From assembly GCF_002338065.1 (NCBI RefSeq), contig NZ_DDHJ01000021.1:1-64000 (forward strand): 64,000 nt of DNA, given 5' to 3'. The notes under the pieces were generated by a model, which did no database searches, had not been told where the DNA came from, and was given only the letters and a program-made list of their open reading frames with translations. Source of the stretch: Pseudomonas sp. UBA1879. GTDB lineage: Bacteria; Pseudomonadota; Gammaproteobacteria; Pseudomonadales; Pseudomonadaceae. Shown piece after piece: positions 36,823 through 46,401 of the stretch. Position 1 is the first letter of the stretch. Every line of letters begins with the position of its first letter. Both the position numbers and the translations under genes were made by a program.

Positions 36823-37224
36823 ATGACACAAAAGTCAGAAGAGGACGACAAGGTTCGTCTGGACAAATGGCTCTGGGCGGCGCGTTTCTTCAAGACTCGC
36901 GCGCTGGCAAAAGCGGCGATCGAAAGCGGCAAGGTGCATTGCCGGGGCGAGCGGTGCAAGCCAGGCAAGGAGCCGCGCATCGGCGACGAATTTCAGATCC
37001 GCGCTGGATTCGACGAGCGCACGGTGGTCGTTCAGGCGCTGTCCATCGTGCGTCGGGGTGCGCCTGAAGCCCAATTGCTTTACAGCGAGACGCCTGAGAG
37101 CCTGGCTAAACGGGAGCAGGCGGCGCAAATGCGCAAGGCAGGAAGTCTGGGTGTGACGACAGACGGCAAGCCGACCAAGAAACAGCGACGTCAGCTGTTT
37201 CATTTTCGGTCGGGCGACGATTAA
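36823..37224 (+). CDS. hslR: Ribosome-associated heat shock protein Hsp15
   Basis: 133 residues. The N-terminal S4 RNA-binding domain is VRLDKWLWAARFFKTRALAK and GKVHCRGERCKPGKEPRIGD. The C-terminus is basic (TKKQRRQLFHFR). Hsp15 binds free 50S subunits carrying nascent chains after heat stress. It diverges from rimA and precedes hslO by one gene. Confidence 0.92.
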   Translation: MTQKSEEDDKVRLDKWLWAARFFKTRALAKAAIESGKVHCRGERCKPGKEPRIGDEFQIRAGFDERTVVVQALSIVRRGAPEAQLLYSETPESLAKREQAAQMRKAGSLGVTTDGKPTKKQRRQLFHFRSGDD

Positions 37225-37338
37225 AGTTTGACGTGTAGGAGCGTTCTCGATGGCGAAATGTCTGACATCGTTTATCGACAGTCTGACTGCTTTCGTCAGC
37301 AAGCTCGCTCTCACCGAGCGTTGGGTGAATCCGCCCCC

Positions 37339-38148
37339 TCAGAGACGTGCCCCTGGCTTCATGATGCTCAGGCAGTTGAGCAACGGCACTTTGGCGAAGA
37401 AATTGAAAATGGGTGCCGTGACCCGCAGCAGAAAGCGCGTGACCACCGCCACGAACGGCGTGTAGCAGCTCCAGGCTAACGCCAGCAGGGCGATCATTAC
37501 GCCGCCAATGTAATCGTCTTGACCCCAGTGCGCGCCCGCCACGAGCCGCGGCATCATGAACAGGAATGCCAACGCCCAAATGATCACCCGCTGACCGACT
37601 GTGCGGCTGAACACAGTCATGAACATCGCCCAGATCAACAGCACCGACGCATGGTCGCCGGGGAAGCTCTGGCTCGAACGATCCTTCAGTTGCCATTTGT
37701 CTTCGAGCGTAGGAAAGATTTCGCTGAGTTTGATTGCATCCGGGATGACCATCGACGCGCTGTCGTGTTGCAGCGAAGAGTGATCGATGATTTTCGAGAA
37801 CACCGTGCGGATGATCAGCAGCAGAATCAGGGTCAACACGAAGCCGATCAGCGCGGCGCGGGTCTGTACCGCTTTGAAGACCCAGTCGCCTTTGATCAAC
37901 AGCATCAGCAGGATCAGCCCGACGACGATATCGAAGGGGCGCATACTGGCAATCGTCCAGATCCAAAGCCACACTTTGTTCTGCGCGAGCGGCCGGTTCA
38001 GCAGATGGAACAGCCACTCGTCGAACTGGGTGAAAGCCGCATGGGCCGTGGGCCAGATCCACACCAGCAACAGCGCCAGCGCGATCAGATTACACAACAC
38101 GAATTTTTTGGCGTTCCACTTGGGTTGGAACAATGCGGGATAGTCCAT
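37339..38148 (-). CDS. PAP2 family membrane phosphatase
   Basis: 269 residues with about six hydrophobic segments. The PAP2 motifs are SFPGDHA (161-167), with the catalytic His, and RLVAGAHWGQD (201-211); the middle motif reads PGDH rather than the usual PSGH. Members remove phosphate from lipids such as undecaprenyl-PP, phosphatidate or lipid A phosphates; the variant motif and the long loop with SMVIPDAIKLSEIF are seen in lipid-A-type phosphatases, but the substrate is not proven. It is divergent from hslO. Confidence 0.8.
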   Translation of the reverse strand: MDYPALFQPKWNAKKFVLCNLIALALLLVWIWPTAHAAFTQFDEWLFHLLNRPLAQNKVWLWIWTIASMRPFDIVVGLILLMLLIKGDWVFKAVQTRAALIGFVLTLILLLIIRTVFSKIIDHSSLQHDSASMVIPDAIKLSEIFPTLEDKWQLKDRSSQSFPGDHASVLLIWAMFMTVFSRTVGQRVIIWALAFLFMMPRLVAGAHWGQDDYIGGVMIALLALAWSCYTPFVAVVTRFLLRVTAPIFNFFAKVPLLNCLSIMKPGARL

Positions 38149-38247
38149 AAGATGCCCCCATCGGCATGGCAGTGCACCCGTCGGTGCTAAACGGCGTTTT
38201 ATAAGCGCTTGTCATCACTTTGTCATTACTCAGATACCTTTCTTCAT

Positions 38248-39150
38248 ATGCATAATTTCCCGGATATCGATTACACCCAGCGTTTCATCTTCGACGAGAG
38301 CGACGTTCGCGGTGAGCTTGTGGCATTGGAGCGCAGCTACGCGGAGGTACTTGCCAAGCACCCCTACCCGGAACCGGTAGCGCAGCTGCTCGGCGAAATG
38401 CTGGCCGCCGCCGCTTTGTTGGTCGGCACGCTCAAGTTCGACGGCCTGTTGGTGTTGCAGGCGCGTTCGTTAGGCCCGGTATCGCTGCTTATGGTCGAAT
38501 GCTCCAGCGAGCGCGAGATCCGGGGCATCGCCCGGTATGACGAATCGCTCATTACCCCATCAGCCACCTTGCAAGAACTGATGCCGGACGGCGACCTGAC
38601 CATGACCATCGATCCTCGTCAGGGCAAGCGTTATCAAGGCATCGTAGGGTTGGACGGGGTCGACCTTTCGGCGTGTCTCTCCAGTTACTTCGTCATGTCC
38701 GAGCAGTTGCCTACACGCTTCTGGATCAAAGCCGACGGCAAACGCGCGCGTGGACTGCTGCTCCAGCAGCTTCCACCCGCGCGTCTGACTGACGCAGAAG
38801 AGCGCGAGGCCAGTTGGCAGCACGTCAATACATTGGTCGACACTCTTACCGCCGAAGAACTGTTGAGCCTGAACAACGAAACCGTGCTGCACCGTCTCTT
38901 CCATGAAGACCCCGTACGTATGTTCGACATTCAACCGCTGGTGTTCCGCTGCAGCTGCTCTCGCGAGCGCTCGGCCAATGCGCTGGTGAGCCTGGGCCTC
39001 GAAGATGCCCAGCAACTGGTGATCGAACATAACGGCACCGTCGAGATCGATTGCCAGTTTTGTAACCAGCGTTATCTCTTCGATGCCGCTGACGTTGCGC
39101 AGCTGTTTGCGGGGGGAGGGATCGACACTCCATCGAACACCCGTCATTGA
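38248..39150 (+). CDS. hslO: Redox-regulated chaperone Hsp33
   Basis: 300 residues from the ATG at 38248 (MHNFPDIDYTQRFIF); a further upstream non-ATG extension is not supported. Hsp33 is a holdase switched on by oxidation. The zinc-binding redox switch is complete: C235-S-C237 and C269-Q-F-C272. The N-terminal domain carries YAEVLAKHPYPEPVAQLLGE. The ribosome-binding site is weak. pckA follows after 203 bases. Confidence 0.92.
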   Translation: MHNFPDIDYTQRFIFDESDVRGELVALERSYAEVLAKHPYPEPVAQLLGEMLAAAALLVGTLKFDGLLVLQARSLGPVSLLMVECSSEREIRGIARYDESLITPSATLQELMPDGDLTMTIDPRQGKRYQGIVGLDGVDLSACLSSYFVMSEQLPTRFWIKADGKRARGLLLQQLPPARLTDAEEREASWQHVNTLVDTLTAEELLSLNNETVLHRLFHEDPVRMFDIQPLVFRCSCSRERSANALVSLGLEDAQQLVIEHNGTVEIDCQFCNQRYLFDAADVAQLFAGGGIDTPSNTRH

Positions 39151-39261
39151 TGTAGTGCCGATGTAGTGTCAAGGCAGCGCTGAATGGTTTCCGCCCGGCC
39201 CGCTGGGCTCCACATTATGTAGTTCTGACAGTTGGCCCCTACCTTTTTTGGCCTTTTCTGG

Positions 39262-39311
39262 CATAATCCGGCCCACTTTTCAGCTGTAGTAGTTTGGGTT
39301 TTTCTACTACA
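39262..39311 (+). promoter_or_regulatory. pckA leader: CATAAT box and leader hairpin
   Basis: A CATAAT -10-like box at 39262-39267 is followed by an 8-bp hairpin, TGTAGTAG (39285-39292) with CTACTACA (39304-39311). It lies 42 bases before the pckA ATG. It may belong to the 5' untranslated region of pckA; no -35 box is clear. Confidence 0.35.
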
Positions 39312-39353
39312 AAACGTTTGGAGCACTCGGCCAGCGGGCCGACGGGGAATCTC

Positions 39354-40895
39354 ATGACGCAAGCCAACAACGCCGTTTACACCGATCTCAGTGTCGACGA
39401 TCTGGTTAAAGAAGCCCTCAAACGCGAAGAAGGCGTACTGTCCGATACCGGCGCACTCGTCGTCGAAACCGGCCACCGCACAGGTCGCTCGCCAGCGGAC
39501 CGTTTCATCGTTGATGAACCGAGCACGTCGGCGGCTATCGCCTGGGGCCCGATCAACCGCAAATTCCCTGCTGACAAATTCGATGCCTTGTGGGCACGTG
39601 TCGAGTCGTTCAACAACGCTCAGGAACACTTCGTTTCGCACGTACACGTAGGCGCGGCGGCCGACCACTACCTGGCCGTCAAGATGACGACGCAAACCGC
39701 ATGGCAGAACTTGTTCGGCCGTTGCCTCTTCATCAACCCAGACCAGTACAACCCTGCGGGGCGTCAGGAATGGCAAGTACTGAACGTTGCCAATTTCGTT
39801 TGCGAACCCGAGCGCGACGGTACGAATTCCGATGGCTGCGTGATCATCAACTTTGCGCAGAAGAAAGTCCTGATCGCAGGCATGCGTTACGCCGGCGAGA
39901 TGAAAAAAGCCATGTTCTCGGTGCAGAACTTCTTGCTGCCCGCCGCTGACGTGCTGCCGATGCACTGCGCGGCCAACATCGGCGAAGAAGGCGACGTGAC
40001 CCTGTTCTTCGGTCTTTCAGGCACCGGCAAGACCACCCTGTCTGCAGACGAGAGCCGTTACCTGATCGGCGACGACGAACACGGCTGGGGCGAAGGCGTG
40101 GTGTTCAACATCGAAGGCGGTTGCTATGCCAAGTGCATCGACCTGTCCGAGAAGAACGAGCCTGTCATCTGGAAAGCCATCAAGCATGGCGCCGTGCTGG
40201 AAAACGTCGTTCTCGACAAAAACGGCCATGCCGATTACGCCGACAGCAGCCTGACCCAAAACAGCCGCGCCGCGTACCCGCTGGAGCACGTTGAAAAACG
40301 CTCCGAGAAGAATCTGGGTGGCGAGCCGAACGCCGTGATCTTCCTGACCTGCGACCTGACGGGCGTGCTCCCGCCGGTGTCGATCCTTAGCGAAGAACAA
40401 GCGGCCTACCACTTCCTGTCGGGCTACACCGCACTGGTCGGTTCGACCGAAATGGGTTCGGGCGCTGGCATCAAGTCGACATTTTCCACCTGCTTCGGCG
40501 CACCGTTCTTCCCACGTCCGGCGGGTGAGTACGCTGAGCTGCTGATCAAGCGCATCCGTGGTTTTGGTTCGAAGGTCTATCTGGTCAACACTGGCTGGAC
40601 GGGTGGCGGCTACGGCGTCGGCAAGCGCTTCAACATCCCGACCACCCGTGGCGTCATCGCTGCCATCCAGAGCGGCGCGCTGATCGGTGCAGAAACCGAG
40701 CACCTCGACACCGTCAATCTGGACGTGCCGAAATCGGTACCGGGCGTAGATACCGTCCTGCTCAACCCGCGCAATACCTGGGCTGACAAAGCGGCCTACG
40801 ACGAAGCGGCCAAGGCACTGGCTGGCCTGTTCATCGAGAACTTCAAGAAATTCGAAGTGAGCGATGCGATCAAGGCTGCAGGTCCGAAGTTGTAA
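39354..40895 (+). CDS. pckA: Phosphoenolpyruvate carboxykinase (ATP)
   Basis: 513 residues from the ATG at 39354 (MTQANNAVYTDLSVDDLVK). The enzyme makes phosphoenolpyruvate from oxaloacetate for gluconeogenesis. The P-loop GLSGTGKTTLS starts at residue 220, followed by GDDEHGWGEGVVFNIEGGCYAKCI; RSPADRF and the NTGWTGGGYGVGKR segment are family marks. It has its own leader and a clear terminator downstream. Confidence 0.95.
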   Translation: MTQANNAVYTDLSVDDLVKEALKREEGVLSDTGALVVETGHRTGRSPADRFIVDEPSTSAAIAWGPINRKFPADKFDALWARVESFNNAQEHFVSHVHVGAAADHYLAVKMTTQTAWQNLFGRCLFINPDQYNPAGRQEWQVLNVANFVCEPERDGTNSDGCVIINFAQKKVLIAGMRYAGEMKKAMFSVQNFLLPAADVLPMHCAANIGEEGDVTLFFGLSGTGKTTLSADESRYLIGDDEHGWGEGVVFNIEGGCYAKCIDLSEKNEPVIWKAIKHGAVLENVVLDKNGHADYADSSLTQNSRAAYPLEHVEKRSEKNLGGEPNAVIFLTCDLTGVLPPVSILSEEQAAYHFLSGYTALVGSTEMGSGAGIKSTFSTCFGAPFFPRPAGEYAELLIKRIRGFGSKVYLVNTGWTGGGYGVGKRFNIPTTRGVIAAIQSGALIGAETEHLDTVNLDVPKSVPGVDTVLLNPRNTWADKAAYDEAAKALAGLFIENFKKFEVSDAIKAAGPKL

Positions 40896-40913
40896 GGCAG
40901 GGCTCTGCTGCAT

Positions 40914-40941
40914 AAAAACCGCCTCCCGGGGCGGTTTTTTT
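40914..40941. terminator. Bidirectional terminator after pckA
   Basis: AAAAACCGCC and GGCGGTTTTT form a perfect stem with a six-base loop and a T run on the plus strand; an A run on the other side gives a T run on the minus strand as well. It separates convergent pckA and the lipoprotein gene. Confidence 0.9.
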
Positions 40942-41024
40942 ATGGGCGCAAGCTCAATACGGGCGACAGCCGAGTCCGCTGTGGGAGTGTGATGCGGCAG
41001 TCTGAGCTCGGTTTAACCCGACAG

Positions 41025-41741
41025 TTACCCCGCTTTTTCTGTCACTGGAAAATCCTGCGTGATGTCGAAGCTGCCCTTCGCCACGACGTTCTTGGCGTTG
41101 CACAATTTGGCGTCGAAACCGGGGTGGCGTTCGCCGTGTTGGGCGGCGAAGGCAGCGGCTTCTTTGGTGCATTCGTCGGTGGGTTGTTCGGGGGAAAGCG
41201 CAGCGTTGAACTCGAAGGTGCCGACCAGCCGGTAGCGGTCGAGCAGTTTGTTCGGTGACGTCAGCTTTTCAATGCTGCGGAAGTCGAGTTTGACATTGCT
41301 GTTGGCGCCGTTTTTGTCGGTGTCGAAGTATTGATAGTACGAGCCAGTGTCGTAGGAGGCGCTGTTTTCATCGTGGGCAACCTCTACGCGGCCGCCCTGA
41401 AACAGGATGGCTTGCTTCTGTTGGTCCGGATTATCGAATGAAAAGCCGAGTATTGGCCCGATGCTGACTTCGTTGCGATCGCCATCCGCTTCCTGATCCG
41501 CGCTGAGCGTAAGCCAGTTCGCGCCAGGCAGTTTGCCGGGCAGGAACCCTACGTTGACGGCATCGCCCTTCGCTTCGTAGTGCAGGTTCATGGCGCCGCT
41601 CACGTCGACGGTCATCGACTTCGACATGCCTCGGGCGTCGGCAGAGGCGCCGCTGGCTTTTTCAGGGTTTTTGTCGCCGCAACCTGCCAGGGAGGCAATG
41701 AGGGCAGTGAGCACAAGGGGTAGGTAGCGGGTATAGGTCAT
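41025..41741 (-). CDS. Predicted lipoprotein of unknown function
   Basis: 238 residues from the ATG at 41741 (MTYTRYLPLVLTALIASLAG). The lipobox LAGC follows a hydrophobic stretch, so the mature protein begins with a lipidated Cys and GDKNPEKASGA. The rest is polar, acidic and rich in beta-type sequence (TVDVSGAMNLHYEAKGDAV and FSFDNPDQQ), with a cysteine pair near DECTKEAAAF and DAKLCNAKNV. No known domain is recognised. Confidence 0.75.
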   Translation of the reverse strand: MTYTRYLPLVLTALIASLAGCGDKNPEKASGASADARGMSKSMTVDVSGAMNLHYEAKGDAVNVGFLPGKLPGANWLTLSADQEADGDRNEVSIGPILGFSFDNPDQQKQAILFQGGRVEVAHDENSASYDTGSYYQYFDTDKNGANSNVKLDFRSIEKLTSPNKLLDRYRLVGTFEFNAALSPEQPTDECTKEAAAFAAQHGERHPGFDAKLCNAKNVVAKGSFDITQDFPVTEKAG

Positions 41742-41854
41742 GAGGTTTTTCCTGAAGTGATCGGCTGAAAGCCTCTGCTTGACGGAAGTTATGACCACTG
41801 AAAAACGAGTTTTATCAGGGCTGTGCAAAAAATACGCTTGTGCGATGGCTTAAA

Positions 41855-41905
41855 GGCGTGCCCTCGGCAGTCATTAACAATAAGGGTCGAGGGCACGCCG
41901 TTTTA
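41855..41905 (-). terminator. Probable terminator downstream of the lipase-like gene
   Basis: A perfect 12-bp stem, GGCGTGCCCTCG (41855-41866) with CGAGGGCACGCC (41888-41899), and a 21-base loop. The minus strand continues TTTAAG, and the plus strand continues GTTTTA. It most likely ends the transcript of the gene at 42031-43173. Confidence 0.5.
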
Positions 41906-42030
41906 CAGAATTCTGGATGACGCTAACCTTCCGTTAAATACGACGAGGTCATGTCAGAGTGTTTTGCTTTTTAACGTTCAATTGTTCTAGCTAAACGGTG
42001 ATGGCTCTAAGTTTCCTGAAACTCGCTTCA

Positions 42031-43173
42031 TTAAACAATCGGCTTGTGATAACTCGCCGACGGAGCAACGGGCGCTGCTAATGCTGCATTGGGAAGGAAT
42101 GTCGAGCCTTTGACATCTGAGAACTTGACGCCCTTGTCGCCCCACGAAATCTTGCGCTCATTTTTGTCGCTTTCGGTCAAAACGGTATAGCTGTTTTTGC
42201 GCATAGTGGCGTACTTGGCATCGTCTTTAGCAATCACTTTCAAATACGCATCTATCGTCGCAACGGACAAGTTGAGTTTTTTGTCCAGCTGCGCGCCCCA
42301 CCGTGTCAAACATTGTTCCGCGTAATGGCGAATGATAAGACCGGGCTCGACGAGCGCTTTCGGACCGTTGGCGCCGTCTAGGGCTGCGTTGCCCACCAAT
42401 GTTGCATGACGACCGGCCATGGGAAAGATGTGCACATTGGTGCCCGGCGCAGTGCGTGGGGCTACGCAGGCAAAGCCTTTGGAGCGCTCATCTCTTGCAT
42501 AAAAGCCAACGTATTGTTTGACATTGGGACCGAGGGTGACACGGTGAGCCTGAAAGTTCAGCGCTCCTGGAACAGGGTCAATCGCGAAGATATTGACGTT
42601 AATGTGCTTCAACTCGGGGTCCGCCTGCATGGCATTGGCCAGCATGTGGCAGCTGATGCCTCCTCGGCTCCAACCCACCAGGTTGACCTGCTTGGGAATC
42701 GGCCGACCCTTTTCATCCTTCTTTCGGAAAATCTGGATGATTTTTTCTTGAAGCTGCTGAGGGGTAACTTTGCGAGTGCCGTAATCATAGGTGCGCCAGA
42801 GCCAGCATCCGGTGCGGTCAAGATCCTCAATCGGCACGTTGGCCTTTTTCAGCCGGTCGTATTCCTGTTTGGTCAGCGATTTACGCTGCCAATCCGTTTT
42901 ACCCTTGATCATGGCCAACGCGTGAGAAACGTTTTCCTCCCAGCCTTTGCCAAACAATGTTCCGCTCAGACCATAGCCGCCCGGTTCGGTGAACAAGTTG
43001 TCGGCTTGTAAGTTACCGCTGCCAGGCCCGTCGATAACAATCCAGTCGGCAAATTCCCGATCGGTCATATGCGAGGCTAATTTAGAAACGAGTTCCCCGT
43101 CCCAATAACTCTTATTGAAGGGGTCGAAGCTGTTAGAGCCGGTGCCGCAAAAGAATACAGTAAAAACGCTCAT
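42031..43173 (-). CDS. Lipase-like alpha/beta-hydrolase, possible secreted effector
   Basis: 380 residues with no signal peptide. The start MSVFTVFFCGTGSNSFDP resembles the GTGN-type opening of DUF2235/Tle-like hydrolases. The nucleophile elbow is VGWSRGG with S169, a candidate acid is D199 in IFAIDPVPG, and a candidate His is H256 in MAGRHATL. Type VI lipase effectors share these features. The gene upstream, transcribed in the same direction, encodes a membrane-anchored protein with a periplasmic domain, the layout of an effector and its immunity protein. No vgrG, hcp or PAAR gene is in the window. The effector role is an inference. Confidence 0.6.
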   Translation of the reverse strand: MSVFTVFFCGTGSNSFDPFNKSYWDGELVSKLASHMTDREFADWIVIDGPGSGNLQADNLFTEPGGYGLSGTLFGKGWEENVSHALAMIKGKTDWQRKSLTKQEYDRLKKANVPIEDLDRTGCWLWRTYDYGTRKVTPQQLQEKIIQIFRKKDEKGRPIPKQVNLVGWSRGGISCHMLANAMQADPELKHINVNIFAIDPVPGALNFQAHRVTLGPNVKQYVGFYARDERSKGFACVAPRTAPGTNVHIFPMAGRHATLVGNAALDGANGPKALVEPGLIIRHYAEQCLTRWGAQLDKKLNLSVATIDAYLKVIAKDDAKYATMRKNSYTVLTESDKNERKISWGDKGVKFSDVKGSTFLPNAALAAPVAPSASYHKPIV

Positions 43174-43295
43174 GATTAATTACCTTTTGGGTTGATAGGT
43201 CCCCAAAAGGTAGGTTGCAAAAGTTCATTTGGCAAAAGCGTATCTGTATCCTGATATTAGCCTGTTTTGATGAGTCCAGATGTGTCGATAGATCA

Positions 43296-44105
43296 TCATG
43301 GGTAATACGTGGCGGCGGCCTCACAGAATCGTTCTTGGGCCAGTTTGATTTTTTCGTCTTTGTCTTTAGCCGCGCGTTTGGTCCAGTCGCTGCACATGTC
43401 TTTGAAATAAGGCGCCGCTGCACGACGGCATTCACGATGTTCGACGGTATCCACTTTGAAGTTCATGCACACGCTGCTGTTTTCAACGTGGTTGTTGTAA
43501 ATGCGATAGCGTGCTTCGTAGCGATTACGGCCGTCCACCTCTCGAATGAGCACGCCTGCGACTTCATAGCGACGACCGGTTTCAGTTTGCGGCTTCGTAG
43601 CGGTCGCTTTGTATTGCGCCAAGTAGCGGTCGGAGACCATACCTTGAGGATGGGGTGCGTTGTAGTCGGTCGGTTGAACCTCGCCGAACCGGCAATTGAT
43701 GACGTCACGGTCTATCACATTGCCATCCTTGATGCAGTTATCCAGAGGTTTCAACGCCGCAGGCTGTGCGGTGTCGAGTCTGGGGGCCACATAGACCACT
43801 TGTTCGGTCGTACGAATGTCGGGGGCTTGAGCCTCTGGGGCAGCGCCTTCGATGACTTCCGTTTCAGGCAATGGCGTAACAGCGATCGGAGTCGGCTTCT
43901 GTGTATGAAACATCTGAATGATTAGATAGAAAATCGCCACTACCAGCGCCAGACAAATCAAGACACTGCTGAGCGGCCAATTACTTTTGGCCGGTGGGAG
44001 CTTTCGTTTGGCGGGGTGCGAACCCAGTACGACATCGAACTGATCCGGTGTCAGACGTTGCATCACAATCTGCCCTTCATCCTCGGGCGGTTGAGTGGAT
44101 TGCAT
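43296..44105 (-). CDS. Membrane-anchored partner of the lipase-like protein
   Basis: 269 residues from the ATG at 44105 (MQSTQPPEDEGQIVMQRLTP) behind AAGGAGAGG. One transmembrane helix covers about 44-66 (WPLSSVLICLALVVAIFYLI). The remaining ~200 residues are predicted periplasmic and contain several cysteines (DNCIKDGNV, VINCRFGEV, SSVCMNFKV, HRECRRAAA, DMCSDW) that could form disulphides. The family is not recognised. Being directly upstream of the lipase gene and anchored to face the periplasm, it could be the immunity protein against it. Confidence 0.55.
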   Translation of the reverse strand: MQSTQPPEDEGQIVMQRLTPDQFDVVLGSHPAKRKLPPAKSNWPLSSVLICLALVVAIFYLIIQMFHTQKPTPIAVTPLPETEVIEGAAPEAQAPDIRTTEQVVYVAPRLDTAQPAALKPLDNCIKDGNVIDRDVINCRFGEVQPTDYNAPHPQGMVSDRYLAQYKATATKPQTETGRRYEVAGVLIREVDGRNRYEARYRIYNNHVENSSVCMNFKVDTVEHRECRRAAAPYFKDMCSDWTKRAAKDKDEKIKLAQERFCEAAATYYP

Positions 44106-44358
44106 GGCCTCTCCTTGGCAATCTGTGCGCTGCACGGGACTCCGTGGCCTAGGCAGCGAATGAAATACGCATGTGTATAGAAATTGCGGCGAGATTAAAC
44201 GGCGCCATGTTGTTTTGCCAGCATTGCGTAGCGATCGCGTCGCTCATGTCTGTCCGGGATGTATGCTGCTCAGCATTTCTGTAACGGTTCAGGTGTACGT
44301 CGCCCGAACCTGCCACGCTAAGGTTCATGCCTTTGCGAGGTTCATGGAGGTGCGGCAC

Positions 44359-46290
44359 ATGCGTCAAACGCTTGAGCAGGTTTTCGGTTATCGGCAGTTC
44401 CGGCCCGGACAGGAAGTTGCAATCAGCGCAATATTGGCAGGGCGTTCCGCGGCGGCGATCTTTCCCACCGGTTCTGGTAAATCGCTCTGCTATCAGTTGC
44501 CCGCATTATTGTTGCCTCACCTGACGCTGGTGGTGTCGCCCTTGCTGGCGCTGATTCAGGATCAACTGTCGTTTCTGCAGCGTCACGGTATTGCCGCTGC
44601 GAGTATCGATTCGGCGCAAAGTCGCGACGAAGTCACGGACGTCATGAATCGGGCGCGATCCGGGGCGCTGAAGATCCTGATGATCTCGGTTGAGCGCCTG
44701 AAGAACGAGCGCTTCAGGCACTTCATCGCACACGTGCCGATCTCGTTATTGGTCATCGATGAGGCGCACTGCATCTCTGAATGGGGGCACAACTTCCGCC
44801 CGGATTACCTCAAGCTCCCGGACTATCAGCGCGAGTTCAACATTCCTCCAGCCCTGCTACTGACGGCGACTGCCACACCCCACGTCATCGAAGACATGCA
44901 ACGCAAATTCGCCATCGCCCCTGATGATGTGGTGACCACCGGCTTTTACCGCCCGAACCTTACCCTGACGGTCGAGCCCACACTTGGCCGTGAGAAGCGT
45001 CGCCGTTTGGTGCAGTGGCTGGGCGAACGGGCAGGGCAGCCGAGCATCGTGTACGTCACGCAGCAGAAGACTGCCGAATTTGTGGCTGAGCATTTGGCGG
45101 AGAGCGGCATTCCCGCGCAGGCCTATCACGCGGGACTGCCTCACGATCAGCGCGAAGGGATTCAGCGTCAGTTCATGGAGGGACGTCTGAACTGCATCGT
45201 CGCCACCATTGCCTTCGGCATGGGCATCGACAAAAGCGACATTCGCAACGTTGTGCACTTCGACCTGCCCAAATCCGTGGAGAACTACAGCCAGGAGATA
45301 GGCCGGGCGGGGCGTGACGGCGCGGTGTCCGAGTGCCTGGTGCTGGCCAATCGCGACAGCCTCAATGTGCTGGAGAACTTCGTGTATGGCGACACGCCCG
45401 AGCGCGAGGGGATTCTCCAGGTGCTGGAGGATTTGCAGAGTGCGCGTCGTGAAGGGCAGTGGGAGTTCTTGCTGCTGCATCTTTCGGACATGAGCAACAT
45501 TCGGCAATTGCCGCTGAAGACGCTGCTGGTGCAACTTGAGCTCCGAGGAATCATTGCGCCTCGGTATTCGTATTTTGCCGAGTATCGCTTCAGGTACCTG
45601 ATCGAACCGCAAGTGCTGGTTCAGCAGTTCGAGGGTGAGCGGCAGCAGTTCGTGCAGGCGTTGGTCGCGACGTCCCGCCGCGCACGCACGTGGGCGACCG
45701 TCGACTTCGACGCCCTGCATCAGCAGTACCGGGCCGAGCGCGGGCGAGTGGTAACGGCGCTGGATTTCTTTCAGGAGAAGGGCTGGATCGCCCTTGAAAC
45801 CCGGCAGATGACGGACGTGTACAGCCTGCTAGTGACGGATTTCGATGCCCAGGCGCTGAGTGAGGAACTGCATGCCTATTTCGTGCATCACGAGGCAAAC
45901 GAAGTGGCGCGCATTCACGGGATGCTGGATCTGTTTGCAAGCGAGCGGTGCCTGAGTCATCGGTTGGCGCAGTATTTTGGTGATGAGCAAGCGCCCGAGC
46001 GCTGTGGGCATTGTTCAGTGTGCGCTGGGCGCGTTGCAGTGCTGCCTGAGGCACCAGCGCTGGCGCCGCTCGATCAGCAGGATTTGTCAGACATGTGCAG
46101 CGAATTTGTCAGCACGCATCGGCAGAAAGTGGGGCACGAGCCCAGCGTCGAATGCCTGACCCGATTCTTGTGCGGCATCAGCGTGCCGGTGTTTACCAGG
46201 CTCAAGGCCAGAGGCATACCCGGATTTGGGATGCTGGAGAATTATCCCTATGCCAAGGTTAGAAGCTGGATTCGGGGCCAGCTCCAGTAG
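44359..46290 (+). CDS. recQ: ATP-dependent DNA helicase RecQ-like
   Basis: 643 residues from the ATG at 44359 (MRQTLEQVFGYRQFRPGQEV); GGAGG is nicely placed in front, so upstream ATGs are not used. Superfamily II helicase motifs: PTGSGKS (36-42), IDEAHCISEWGH (near 133), LLLTATATPHV, VYVTQQKTAEF, and IVATIAFGMGIDKSDIRNVVHFD with QEIGRAGRDG. The zinc-binding Cys cluster at the end (RCGHCSVC) and a partial HRDC-like tail follow. It unwinds DNA 3' to 5' for repair. Codon use is as in the core genes. Confidence 0.88.
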   Translation: MRQTLEQVFGYRQFRPGQEVAISAILAGRSAAAIFPTGSGKSLCYQLPALLLPHLTLVVSPLLALIQDQLSFLQRHGIAAASIDSAQSRDEVTDVMNRARSGALKILMISVERLKNERFRHFIAHVPISLLVIDEAHCISEWGHNFRPDYLKLPDYQREFNIPPALLLTATATPHVIEDMQRKFAIAPDDVVTTGFYRPNLTLTVEPTLGREKRRRLVQWLGERAGQPSIVYVTQQKTAEFVAEHLAESGIPAQAYHAGLPHDQREGIQRQFMEGRLNCIVATIAFGMGIDKSDIRNVVHFDLPKSVENYSQEIGRAGRDGAVSECLVLANRDSLNVLENFVYGDTPEREGILQVLEDLQSARREGQWEFLLLHLSDMSNIRQLPLKTLLVQLELRGIIAPRYSYFAEYRFRYLIEPQVLVQQFEGERQQFVQALVATSRRARTWATVDFDALHQQYRAERGRVVTALDFFQEKGWIALETRQMTDVYSLLVTDFDAQALSEELHAYFVHHEANEVARIHGMLDLFASERCLSHRLAQYFGDEQAPERCGHCSVCAGRVAVLPEAPALAPLDQQDLSDMCSEFVSTHRQKVGHEPSVECLTRFLCGISVPVFTRLKARGIPGFGMLENYPYAKVRSWIRGQLQ

Positions 46291-46401
46291 GGACGGCAGA
46301 TGCGCGACCTATGGGAAAGAATCAATTCGCTCCTATAGGTTTCGTCGACCTCTTGAATCGTCGTAGTGTCCGGTCTGGATACGCCCAACCGAGGACAAAG
46401 C

